A stretch of 44,705 bases of DNA from Marinosulfonomonas sp. (lineage in GTDB: Bacteria; Pseudomonadota; Alphaproteobacteria; Rhodobacterales; Rhodobacteraceae), in NCBI GenBank assembly GCA_015488685.1, contig WFNH01000021.1, positions 1 through 44,705 on the forward strand. Direction: 5' to 3'. Position 1 is the stretch's first letter. Every line of letters begins with the position of its first letter. The position numbers were made by a program, and so were the translations under genes. Below the pieces are notes generated by a model. It saw nothing but the letters and a program-made list of their open reading frames with translations, searched no databases and was not told the DNA's origin. Shown here piece after piece: positions 24,342 to 32,534 of the stretch.

Positions 24342-26417
24342 CTACCTGCGCCCCTCGCGCAGCCACGCGCCTACGGTGAACAGTGCCGCAAGCAGCAGCG
24401 TCAGCCATGCGGGCAACAGCGGGATCAGCGTTACATCCGCCGTTAGATAAGCCTCGCGCGGGGTGATGCCTAGCCAGCCGCGCCCCGATGCCGGACGCCC
24501 AGCCCGCACATTGCGCACAGATGGCACACCGTCCTCTAATGCGAATGTTCCGCCCCGCATCTGTTCCACCACCGGCAACAGCTTGTCCCCCGTGGCTATG
24601 GTTTCCTCGAATTCCCGCGGGGCCGAAGGGCCAAGGGCGATTACCGCATCCTTTTCCCCGTCGCTTAGCCGGTACAGCCCGATTGTTGGCCCATCGAATG
24701 TGGTCTGATAGCGCCCCGGCGACACCTGTTTCAACGTCACCATCTGCGTGCTGCCATCCGGCAAGGTCACTTCGACATCCGGCACCTCTTCGCCCAGCGT
24801 GCGGCGGATGATGGTCATTGTCTGCCCCTGCGCTTCGGCCCACAGGGCTTCTTCCTCCAGCTCGGGTTCCTTCATCATCCAGTGCGCCAGCCGCCGCAGC
24901 AGTTCCAGTTGCGGCCCGCCCCCTTCAAACCCGCGATCCCACAACCACGCCTGATCGGACGCAAGCAACGCCACGCGCCCCTCACCTACACGATCCAGCA
25001 CCAACAGCGGACGGTCGCCGATACCTGTCATCACCGTGTTGCCCGAGTGCGGCTCGACCTCGATCTGGCGGAGCCAGCGGCCCCAGCCCGGGCCATCCTC
25101 GCCCTCGGCTACAGGCGGTGCGAAATCCTCCAGCCCTTCGGTCACCGGATGGCGCTGGCCGATGTCCGAAACCAGCGGCTTAAAGCCCTCCTCCAAGACC
25201 CGCGCCGTGGGGGCGGCAGGCAGAATATCGGCCAGTGATGAATGATAGATCGAATCCGCACCGGCAAAATCAGGCCCTGCCGCAACCATCAGCGCCCCGC
25301 CCTGTTCGACATAATCCCGCACGCTGTCCATATAAATCCCGGGCAGCAACCCGCGCCGTTTGTAGCGGTCAAAGATGATAAGATCGAAATCGTTGATCTT
25401 GTCCAAAAACAGTTCGCGCACCGGAAAGGCGATCAGCGACAGTTCCGTCACCGGCACCCCGTCCTGTTTTCCGGGCGGGCGCAGAATGGTGAAGTGCACC
25501 AGATCGACCGAGCTGTCGGATTTCAGCAAATTGCGCCAAGTGCGCTCGCCCGGATGCGGCTCGCCGGACACCAGCAGCACCCGTAAACGATCACGCACGC
25601 CGTTTATCTGCACCACGGCGATATTGTTGCGGTTGGTCAACTCGCCATCACTTTCCGGCACGGTAAACTGGATCACGTTCATGCCGCCATGGGGCAGCGT
25701 CACCGGCAGTTCCAAGTCCTGCCTGATCGGCACATTATACGCTTGCGCCGGCCCACCATCGACCGAGATTTCCAATTCAGCCAGCTTGCCCAGCCCGTTC
25801 GGAACCGCACCTTGGTCATCAATGCGCAGGGTTAGCAAAACCTCTTCGCCCAGTATGGCAAAACCGGGGGCATTTTTCACGCTTAGCCGCCGGTCCCAAT
25901 CGGTTTTATGTCCCGTCAGCAGGGTATGCACAGGGGCCGGAATATTCGGGGCAAGGTCCACATCGTGCACCTGTCCGTCCGTCAGCAACAGCACACCGGC
26001 AATGCGCGATTGGGGGATGTCGGCCAAGGCCTCGGCCACAGCGCCCATCAACAAGGTGCCGCCGTCGCCTTCGGCATCGGGCACCGTGGTTACGCGCAAT
26101 TCGGTGTTGGGGCGGGCGGTGATGCGGGCGGTCAGTTCGGCCAGTGCCGTGGCGGTTTGATCTTGCCGGTCCGACACCTTCTGACTGGCGCTTTCATCCA
26201 CCACCAGCAGCACGATATCGGTCAGCGGTTCGCGGTCTTCTTGCTGCAAGGCCGGATTGGCCAGTGCGCCGATCAGCACCAGCGCCGCCAACCCGCGCAG
26301 GGGCCAGCCTGCCAATTTGCGCCAGATGGCAAAGCCGATGAACAAAACCGCCAGCGCCGCCAAGATGGCCAGAACGGGCAGCGGGATGATCGGGGAAAAC
26401 AGGATGGAATTGTTCAT
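24342..26417 (-). CDS. Membrane protein with VWA-like and glutamine-amidotransferase-like regions
   Basis: 691 aa. Two N-terminal membrane helices (about 12-32 and 40-55) precede a VWA-like domain with a MIDAS-type DESAS (74-78) and LLLTDG (143-148). A central region with VLLVSGEPHPGERTWRNLL, DLIIFDRYKRRGLLPG and YVEQGGALMVAAGPDF resembles the glutamine-amidotransferase-like fold of BatA/DUF4159-associated proteins, and a helix near the C-terminus (LIPLLPAWLTLLLAALFTVGAWL) anchors it again. The start ATG lies one base after the preceding stop (TGA-C-ATG). Last gene of the moxR operon; homologues of unknown function are frequent next to MoxR/DUF58 genes. Confidence 0.8.
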   Translation of the reverse strand: MNNSILFSPIIPLPVLAILAALAVLFIGFAIWRKLAGWPLRGLAALVLIGALANPALQQEDREPLTDIVLLVVDESASQKVSDRQDQTATALAELTARITARPNTELRVTTVPDAEGDGGTLLMGAVAEALADIPQSRIAGVLLLTDGQVHDVDLAPNIPAPVHTLLTGHKTDWDRRLSVKNAPGFAILGEEVLLTLRIDDQGAVPNGLGKLAELEISVDGGPAQAYNVPIRQDLELPVTLPHGGMNVIQFTVPESDGELTNRNNIAVVQINGVRDRLRVLLVSGEPHPGERTWRNLLKSDSSVDLVHFTILRPPGKQDGVPVTELSLIAFPVRELFLDKINDFDLIIFDRYKRRGLLPGIYMDSVRDYVEQGGALMVAAGPDFAGADSIYHSSLADILPAAPTARVLEEGFKPLVSDIGQRHPVTEGLEDFAPPVAEGEDGPGWGRWLRQIEVEPHSGNTVMTGIGDRPLLVLDRVGEGRVALLASDQAWLWDRGFEGGGPQLELLRRLAHWMMKEPELEEEALWAEAQGQTMTIIRRTLGEEVPDVEVTLPDGSTQMVTLKQVSPGRYQTTFDGPTIGLYRLSDGEKDAVIALGPSAPREFEETIATGDKLLPVVEQMRGGTFALEDGVPSVRNVRAGRPASGRGWLGITPREAYLTADVTLIPLLPAWLTLLLAALFTVGAWLREGRR

Positions 26418-26418
26418 G

Positions 26419-29187
26419 TCACTGCCCCAACCGTTCCAGCAGGGCAGGCACATGCACCTGATCCGATTTATAGTTGCCCGTCAGCACATGCATCACCAGA
26501 TTAACACCAAAACGAAACGCTATCTCGCGCTGGCGTTCGCCGGTATAGCCGCGCCCGACGCGAAACATGTAGTTGCCCACATTGTCCACCGCCCAGGCCG
26601 CCGCCCAGTCATTGCCGCCGATCACAACCGGCGTCACACCATCATTCAGGTTGCGAAACGGCATACCTTCCACCTTTTCAGCGTCCGGCGGTGCAGCCTC
26701 GACCCAGACATCACGGCCGACAAAGCGACCGGGAAATTCCTGTAGCAGATAAAAACTGCGGGTCAAAACATGGTCCAGCGGCAGCGGTTCCAGCGGCGGA
26801 ATATCCAGCCCCAACGCCAGTTGCTGCAATTTACGCCCCTCGGGCGTCTGGCTGCCATAACCGGCAATATCGCCATCTCGGGTATCAAACAGGATCATCC
26901 CGCCCGTGCGCAGGTAACGGTTCAGTTTGGTGTAAGCCTCTTTTGAGGGCATCTTCTGATTCGCCGTAATCGGCCAATAAAGCAGCGGAAAGAACGACAG
27001 TTCGTCGGTTTCGATATTCACACCGATCGGATCGGCCGGTTCGATCGAGGTGCGCTGGAACAACACATCCGACAGCCCCAAAAGCCCCGCCTGCGCGATG
27101 TCGTCCACCTGCGTATCGCCGGTCAGGACATGGGCCAAAACCACCTCGGCGGTGGCATTGATCGCAAATTCATCATCCACCTGTTGCGCTTGCGCGTGAT
27201 CCCCAAACGCCAGCAGGCCCAGCGCCAGCATCGCCGCCACACCGCTACGCGGGCCGGTCAGGCGACCGGACAACCAGAGCGAGGCCAGAATGTCCAACAT
27301 CAACAGCCCCAAAGCTGCCGCCAGAAAGGTACCTTTCAGCAGAGTTTCACGCGCCACATTCAGCCCCTCGACCGCAATCCGCGCGGGCCATATGGCCGTT
27401 TCCAGCACAGTTTCCCCGCCAACGGCATTCACCGCAACGCGCTGTTCATCGCTTTCATACAAGCCCGGCGGCATGGTTGCCGTCACCGCGCCGGCAGCCA
27501 GATCTTCACCCTTCACCCCTGCCATCGCCCCCGCATCGGCCAACTGCCCGAACGCATCCAGCACCCGCACCGGTGCCCAAATGGTGCCCTCCAGATCTTC
27601 GGCACTTGGCGCGATCTGGCGGGTCGAAATCGCCAGCCGCTCCAGCATCTGCACAAACAGGCCCGACAGCGGCAGGCTGGACCATTCCGCATTCGCAGTG
27701 ACGTGGAACAGCACCACCTGCCCCAGCCCCATTTCCTTGCGGGTGACCAGCGGCGTGCCATCGGCCAGCGCGGCAATTACCCGACCGGCAAGATTGGGAT
27801 CAGGCTGCGCAAGCACCTGCGAGGTGACCGTCACATCGTCGGGAATTTGCAGCCCGTAGAACGGCGAATTTTCGGGGAAGGGTTGCAGGGCCTTCGGTTC
27901 GCCCCAGCTCATCGCGCCGCCCACAGTGCGCCCACCGGCCCGCAGGCGCACCGGCATCAGCACGTCTTCTTCGCGGCGGCTAAGGTCACTCGCCGCCATG
28001 CGCATACCGGCAAAGCGCACCAGCAATCCGCCCTTGTTTACCCACTCGACCAAACCGGCCTTCTGGTCCTCGGTCAGCTTGGCCACATCAGCCAGAATAA
28101 TCACATCGGGATTGGCGGGCAGCACATCTTCCAGCCCGCCTTTGATCAGGTCCGCCGTAGGTTCCAGCGCCTGTTTCAGGTAATGCAGGGGCGACAGCAG
28201 TTGCAGCCCCTCCTGCGTGTCATGCGGGGCGATCAGGGCCACTTCGCGGCGGCGCAGCCCGTCGTCGGCCAGCGTCACAGCACCCGCTGAATGCACACCC
28301 TGAATGGTGAACCGCGAAATGCGGTTGCGCAACTCGGGCGGCAGGCTTAGCGCCACTTCGGCGGTGTCCGCGCCTGCCTCGAACGTCGCCTCGACCCGCG
28401 CCAATTCGCGCTCAATGCCTGCGGGGTCCAGCCCGACGGCGGTGATCGTCACCGTTGCCGCATCCACCGCAGCACTACGCACCGCTGTGATTTGCAACGC
28501 GCCATCCTTGATCTGCACCGGTTTCAACCCCAGCACCGGACGGGGGGATTGCATCACCGTCACAGCACCTTTGTCCTCAAGCGCCGCCAACAGCTCTTCG
28601 CGCCCCGCGCGGGCCAACCCGTCGGACATCCAGAAGGTTTCAAAACCACCATCGCCCAAACCGTCCACCCACTCGGCGATCGCTTCGGCATCCGGTGCCC
28701 ACGGTTTCGGGGTCAGCCCGCCCAAACGTGTCTGCCAAACATCCGCCGACAAAAACTGCACCTCTCCCGCTGGCAGGTCCGTCAGCAACGCCACCGACAC
28801 CACCCGCCCCGCGCGTGACGCTTCTTCAAGCAGCCCCGCCATCCGGTCCCGCCGCGCGGACCAGTCGCGCGCATCGGCCCAAGTGCCATCAGCCACAATC
28901 AACAACGGGCCCTTGCCCGTCACTTCGGTTTTCGGGTTCAGCACCGGCCCCGCAAACCCGATGATCACCAAAGCCATCGCCAGCATCCGCAAAAGCATCA
29001 GCCACCACGGGGTTTTGTCCGTCTGGGTTTCATCATCCGTCAACCCCAGCAACAGCGCCACACCGGGGAAGCGGCGTTTGATCGGTGCAGGGGGCACCGC
29101 GCGCAGCAAAATCCACAGGATCGGCAATGCGATCAGCCCCAGCAACAGCCAGGGCGCGGTAAAACCTATCGGGCCGAGTGTGAACAT
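26419..29187 (-). CDS. BatA-like / DUF4159 fusion membrane protein
   Basis: 922 aa. Residues 1-85 are a BatA N-terminal (aerotolerance) domain with two helices and the conserved KRRFPGVALL and RMLAMALVIIGFAGPVLNP. A degenerate VWA-like part follows (LLIVADGTWAD about 96-105 lacks the DxSxS serines). A transmembrane stretch (about residues 613-640) is followed by a signal-peptide-like LALGLLAFGDHAQA that ends at 667, and then the DUF4159 domain (about 668-900) with SFFPLLYWPIT, YLRTGGMILFDTRDGD and VLTRSFYLLQEFPGRF. An internal signal-like segment suggests a former separate secreted DUF4159 protein fused to BatA. Its start shares one base with the DUF58 stop. Confidence 0.85.
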   Translation of the reverse strand: MFTLGPIGFTAPWLLLGLIALPILWILLRAVPPAPIKRRFPGVALLLGLTDDETQTDKTPWWLMLLRMLAMALVIIGFAGPVLNPKTEVTGKGPLLIVADGTWADARDWSARRDRMAGLLEEASRAGRVVSVALLTDLPAGEVQFLSADVWQTRLGGLTPKPWAPDAEAIAEWVDGLGDGGFETFWMSDGLARAGREELLAALEDKGAVTVMQSPRPVLGLKPVQIKDGALQITAVRSAAVDAATVTITAVGLDPAGIERELARVEATFEAGADTAEVALSLPPELRNRISRFTIQGVHSAGAVTLADDGLRRREVALIAPHDTQEGLQLLSPLHYLKQALEPTADLIKGGLEDVLPANPDVIILADVAKLTEDQKAGLVEWVNKGGLLVRFAGMRMAASDLSRREEDVLMPVRLRAGGRTVGGAMSWGEPKALQPFPENSPFYGLQIPDDVTVTSQVLAQPDPNLAGRVIAALADGTPLVTRKEMGLGQVVLFHVTANAEWSSLPLSGLFVQMLERLAISTRQIAPSAEDLEGTIWAPVRVLDAFGQLADAGAMAGVKGEDLAAGAVTATMPPGLYESDEQRVAVNAVGGETVLETAIWPARIAVEGLNVARETLLKGTFLAAALGLLMLDILASLWLSGRLTGPRSGVAAMLALGLLAFGDHAQAQQVDDEFAINATAEVVLAHVLTGDTQVDDIAQAGLLGLSDVLFQRTSIEPADPIGVNIETDELSFFPLLYWPITANQKMPSKEAYTKLNRYLRTGGMILFDTRDGDIAGYGSQTPEGRKLQQLALGLDIPPLEPLPLDHVLTRSFYLLQEFPGRFVGRDVWVEAAPPDAEKVEGMPFRNLNDGVTPVVIGGNDWAAAWAVDNVGNYMFRVGRGYTGERQREIAFRFGVNLVMHVLTGNYKSDQVHVPALLERLGQ

Positions 29188-30062
29188 CAGTGCCGCCGCT
29201 CCAATGCGTGATAAATCCAGGTCAGCGCCACACGCGGCGCGTCATTGGTGTGATGGCAGGCGTATTGCCAGCCGGTTCTATGCGCCAGATCGGCCAGCGC
29301 CGCCTTGCGTTCCGCCAGCCGTTGCAAATAACGATCCCGCAAATCCCCTGCCTTCAGGGTTTCATGGCGCAGGGTGCCGCCCATGCTTTCGAAAATCGTG
29401 CGCCCGTCAAAAGGAAAGGCCTCTTCCTGCGGGTCCAGTATCTGCACCAAAGCGCCTTTGACCCCGCGATCCGCCGCATCGGTCAGCGCCTTTTGCACCC
29501 CCGCAATATCACCCAGAAAATCCGATATGAACACCGCACGGGTATTGGGGCGCATGCCGTGGGTTTCGGGGGCGCCATAATCCGCCTCGGCCTCCAGCCC
29601 CGACAATTCCTGCGCCATGCGCACCAGTTGCCCCTGACCTGATCGCGGTGGATTCGCGCTGCTGGTCAGACCCACCTTTTCGCCGCCCCGCACCAGCAGG
29701 ATCGACGCGGCCATCGCCAATACCCGCGCCCGCTCGCCCTTGGTGGCCAGATCTTTTGCCGAGGTGAACCGCATCGAAGCAGCCTCGTCCACCCAGAGCA
29801 TCACCGATTGCGCCGCCTGCCATTCCCTTTGCCGGATGAAATGCACATCCGATCGGGCCGAACGCCGCCAGTCGATATTGCGGGCCTCGTCCCCGTCCAT
29901 CGCCACGCGGTATTGCCAGAATTCATCGCCTTGTCCGGCGTGTCGCCGCCCGTGTTCGCCCAGCAGCACCATCGCCGCCAGCCGTTCTGCATCGGCCAGC
30001 AACGGCGGCAAAGCCCCCGCCAATTCCGCCGATTTACGTCTTAGGGCGGCTGGTCCTGTCAC
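29187..30062 (-). CDS. DUF58 domain protein
   Basis: 291 aa. The DUF58 core GDEFWQYRVAMDGDEARNIDWRR-type region (GDEARNIDWRRSARSD, about 57-72) is followed by a VWA-like strand with WVDEAASM at 91-97; the canonical MIDAS DxSxS is altered to DEAAS, so metal binding may be weakened. The gene starts with GTG (GTGA overlap with moxR stop) and ends sharing one base with the BatA/DUF4159 gene. DUF58 proteins are membrane-proximal partners of MoxR AAA ATPases; their substrates are unsettled. Confidence 0.88.
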   Translation of the reverse strand: MTGPAALRRKSAELAGALPPLLADAERLAAMVLLGEHGRRHAGQGDEFWQYRVAMDGDEARNIDWRRSARSDVHFIRQREWQAAQSVMLWVDEAASMRFTSAKDLATKGERARVLAMAASILLVRGGEKVGLTSSANPPRSGQGQLVRMAQELSGLEAEADYGAPETHGMRPNTRAVFISDFLGDIAGVQKALTDAADRGVKGALVQILDPQEEAFPFDGRTIFESMGGTLRHETLKAGDLRDRYLQRLAERKAALADLAHRTGWQYACHHTNDAPRVALTWIYHALERRH

Positions 30063-31063
30063 GCCGCAGCCTCGCTTTTGCCAACCTGCGCCACCACGGA
30101 ATCAATCAGATCACCCAGCGTTTCACCACGCGCCTTGGCGGCAAAGGACAGCGCCATCCGGTGCATCAACACCGGCCGTGCCATGTCGATCACATCATCG
30201 GGTGTCGGGGCAAGCCGCCCGTCCAGCAACGCCGCCGCGCGCACCGTCATCATCAACGCCTGCGCCGCGCGTGGTCCCGGCCCCCATGACACGTTTTCGC
30301 GTACTTCCAGTGTCGACAACTCGTCCTCTGGACGGCAGGCGCGGACCAGATCAAGGATCATATCCACCACTGCCTCGCCCACCGGCATCCGGCGAAGCAA
30401 GGTTTGCGCATCCAGCAATTCCTGTGCGGTAAACACCTGGCGAACCCCGCCATCCTCGACACCCGTTGTCGCCAGAATGATCGCCTTTTCGGTGTCGCGG
30501 TCAGGATAGTTCACATCAATCTGCACCAAAAAGCGGTCCAGTTGGGCTTCGGGCAGCGGATAGGTGCCTTCCTGCTCGATCGGGTTTTGCGTGGCCAACA
30601 CATGAAACGGCACACCCAATTCGCGTTCCTTGCCCGCGATGCTAACCTTTTTCTCCTGCATCGCCTGTAGCAAGGCCGATTGCGTCCGCGGGGATGCGCG
30701 GTTGATTTCATCGGCCAGCAGCAGCTGGCAGAAAATCGGCCCTTCGATAAACCGGAATTCCCGTTTACCACCGGATTCATCCAGCACTTCGGACCCCAGA
30801 ATATCGGCCGGCATCAGATCCGGCGTGAACTGTATCCGCGAGCCATCCAGCCCCATCACAGTGGACAGCGATTCGACCAGCCGTGTTTTGCCAAGGCCCG
30901 GCACACCGATCAGCAACCCGTGCCCGCCACACAACAAAGCGCTTAGCGTCAGGTCCACGACCCGTTCCTGCCCGATGAACCGGCTGGAAATCACCGACTT
31001 GGCCTTGGCCAGTTTCGCGCCCAATGCCTCGATATCGGCGACCAGATTTTCGGCTTTGCTCAT
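30059..31063 (-). CDS. moxR: MoxR family AAA ATPase
   Basis: 334 aa AAA+ protein. Walker A GVPGLGKT (53-60), Walker B LLADEINRA, the SALLQAMQEKKVSI and VLATQNPIEQEGTYPLPEAQLDRFL blocks of the MoxR family, and a C-terminal lid with NVSWGPGPRAAQAL. MoxR proteins act as chaperones for VWA/DUF58-containing partners, as in methanol dehydrogenase maturation and Bat operons. It is the first gene of the four-gene operon; AAAGGGAG lies before its ATG, and the divergent DUF1285 gene begins 71 nt away. Confidence 0.94.
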   Translation of the reverse strand: MSKAENLVADIEALGAKLAKAKSVISSRFIGQERVVDLTLSALLCGGHGLLIGVPGLGKTRLVESLSTVMGLDGSRIQFTPDLMPADILGSEVLDESGGKREFRFIEGPIFCQLLLADEINRASPRTQSALLQAMQEKKVSIAGKERELGVPFHVLATQNPIEQEGTYPLPEAQLDRFLVQIDVNYPDRDTEKAIILATTGVEDGGVRQVFTAQELLDAQTLLRRMPVGEAVVDMILDLVRACRPEDELSTLEVRENVSWGPGPRAAQALMMTVRAAALLDGRLAPTPDDVIDMARPVLMHRMALSFAAKARGETLGDLIDSVVAQVGKSEAAA

Positions 31064-31134
31064 GACACACTCCCTTTACACGGTTATGTGTGTATTTAAC
31101 GGACAAATTGCACGGGTTACAAACGGCAAACGCT

Positions 31135-31710
31135 ATGAATGATGAAAAGATTGTGAAGCCATCGGCGGAAAGCCTCGCATCCGCGGCGCGAAAGGCCTCA
31201 AAAGGCGGGTTGCCGCCGGTGCATCTGTGGAATCCCGATTTCTGCGGTGATCTGGATATGCGGATTGCGCGGGACGGAACATGGTTCTATCTGGGCACGC
31301 CGATTGGCAGGCCGGAACTGGTGCGGCTGTTTTCCACCATCCTGCGCAAGGACGGCGAGGATTATTTCCTTGTTACGCCGGTGGAAAAGGTCGGTATCAC
31401 GGTGGATGACGCACCCTTTGTGGCGGTGGATTTCGAGGGGGCGGGCAGCGGGGCGGACCAGACCCTGACATTTGAAACCAACGTCGGCGATTTTGCCACC
31501 GCAGGTCCAGACCATCCGATCCGCGTTGAACGCGACGCCGAAACCGGCGAGCCATCCCCCTATGTGCTGATACGCGCCAATCTCGAGGCTTTGATTGATC
31601 GCAAGAGCTTCTATCGCCTTGTCGACATTGGTGCCCACCATGACGGCTGGTTCGGCATCTGGTCGGGCGGCGAATTCTTCCCCATTATCCCCAGTGACGA
31701 GTTAACCTGA
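31135..31710 (+). CDS. DUF1285 protein
   Basis: 191 aa. Motifs PPVHLWNPDFCGDLDMRIARDGTWFYLGTPIGRPELVRLFSTIL and YFLVTPVEKVGITVDDAPFVAV, given here in short pieces (WNPDFCGDLDM, GTWFYLGTPIGR, YFLVTPVEKVGI), are the DUF1285 signature, a family of unknown function widespread in alphaproteobacteria. The ATG at 31135 (MNDEKIVKPS) is preferred to the upstream in-frame ATG at 31090, which lies in the promoter region. It is followed one base later by the hydroxypyruvate isomerase gene, so the two are co-transcribed; divergent from moxR. Confidence 0.85.
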   Translation: MNDEKIVKPSAESLASAARKASKGGLPPVHLWNPDFCGDLDMRIARDGTWFYLGTPIGRPELVRLFSTILRKDGEDYFLVTPVEKVGITVDDAPFVAVDFEGAGSGADQTLTFETNVGDFATAGPDHPIRVERDAETGEPSPYVLIRANLEALIDRKSFYRLVDIGAHHDGWFGIWSGGEFFPIIPSDELT

Positions 31711-31711
31711 C

Positions 31712-32467
31712 ATGCCCACCTTCTGCGCCAATCTGACGATGCTATTCACCGAATACCCGCTAATCGAACGCTTTGGCGCGGCCAAGGATGCCGGGTTCGA
31801 CGTGGTGGAAATCCTGTTCCCCTATGACAATCCGGCGCAGGAAATGCGCTCGGCCCTGATCAAGCACAATCTGAAAATGGCGCTGATCAACACCCCGCCG
31901 CCGAACTGGGCGGGTGGGGATCGGGGCTATGCGGCGATCCCGAATGGTGAGGCGCGGTTCCAGTACGATTTCAAACGCACCCTGCGCTATGCGCAACTGC
32001 TGAAACCCGCCCATATCCACATTATGGCGGGGCGTGCCAAAGGGGCGGTGGCGCGGGCGACGTTTATCGAAAATCTGAAATGGGCCGCCGCAATGGCACC
32101 CAAGCAAAGCCTGACCATCGAGCCGATCAACCCCACCGACATCCCCGGTTATTTCCTGAATGATTTCGATCAGGCCGCCGAAATACTGGTTGCGGTGGAT
32201 GCCCCCAATGTGAACCTGCAATTCGATGCCTACCACGCGCATATGATCACCAATGATCTGCCCGCCACATGGGCGAAACACGGCCACCGCGCAGTGCATA
32301 TCCAAATCGCAGGCGCACCGGGGCGGCATGAGCCGGACATCGGCGATATTGATTACGCCGGTTTCTTCAAACAGATTGATGCGGATGGCTACAAGGGGTT
32401 CGTCAGCGGCGAATACCACCCAAAGGGGCGCACGGTGGACGGGTTGGAGTGGATAGTAGAACCATAA
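31712..32467 (+). CDS. hyi: Hydroxypyruvate isomerase
   Basis: 251 aa TIM-barrel sugar isomerase. Signature pieces: FCANLTMLFTEYPLIERF, LTIEPINPTDIPGYFL (metal-binding Glu), LQFDAYHAHM, the Hyi-type IAGAPGRHEPDIGDIDY and GEYHPKG near the C-terminus. It interconverts hydroxypyruvate and tartronate semialdehyde in glyoxylate metabolism, which connects it to the glycolate oxidase operon in this window, although the two are not adjacent. It begins directly after the DUF1285 stop. A hairpin element follows at 32499-32519, between it and convergent polA. Confidence 0.9.
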   Translation: MPTFCANLTMLFTEYPLIERFGAAKDAGFDVVEILFPYDNPAQEMRSALIKHNLKMALINTPPPNWAGGDRGYAAIPNGEARFQYDFKRTLRYAQLLKPAHIHIMAGRAKGAVARATFIENLKWAAAMAPKQSLTIEPINPTDIPGYFLNDFDQAAEILVAVDAPNVNLQFDAYHAHMITNDLPATWAKHGHRAVHIQIAGAPGRHEPDIGDIDYAGFFKQIDADGYKGFVSGEYHPKGRTVDGLEWIVEP

Positions 32468-32498
32468 GCTGTCCCGGACCTGCAACCGGCATAAAGAG

Positions 32499-32519
32499 GC
32501 CCCGCATCAAGTGCGGGGC
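32499..32519. repeat. Palindromic hairpin between convergent hyi and polA
   Basis: GCCCCGCA-TCAAG-TGCGGGGC is a perfect 8-bp dyad in the 67-nt space between the two stop codons. Together with GTCCCGGAC at 32470-32478 it resembles the CCCCGG-ATCAAG-type palindromes scattered through alphaproteobacterial genomes. No T-run follows, so I class it as a repeat that can also end transcription from both sides, not as a classical terminator. Confidence 0.55.
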
Positions 32520-32534
32520 AACAATCCAAAATCC

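Noticed and set aside
27130-28290. 386-codon open frame on the plus strand opposite the BatA/DUF4159 gene
   Set aside because: Antisense shadow with Gln/Arg/His-rich low-complexity translation and no recognisable domain.
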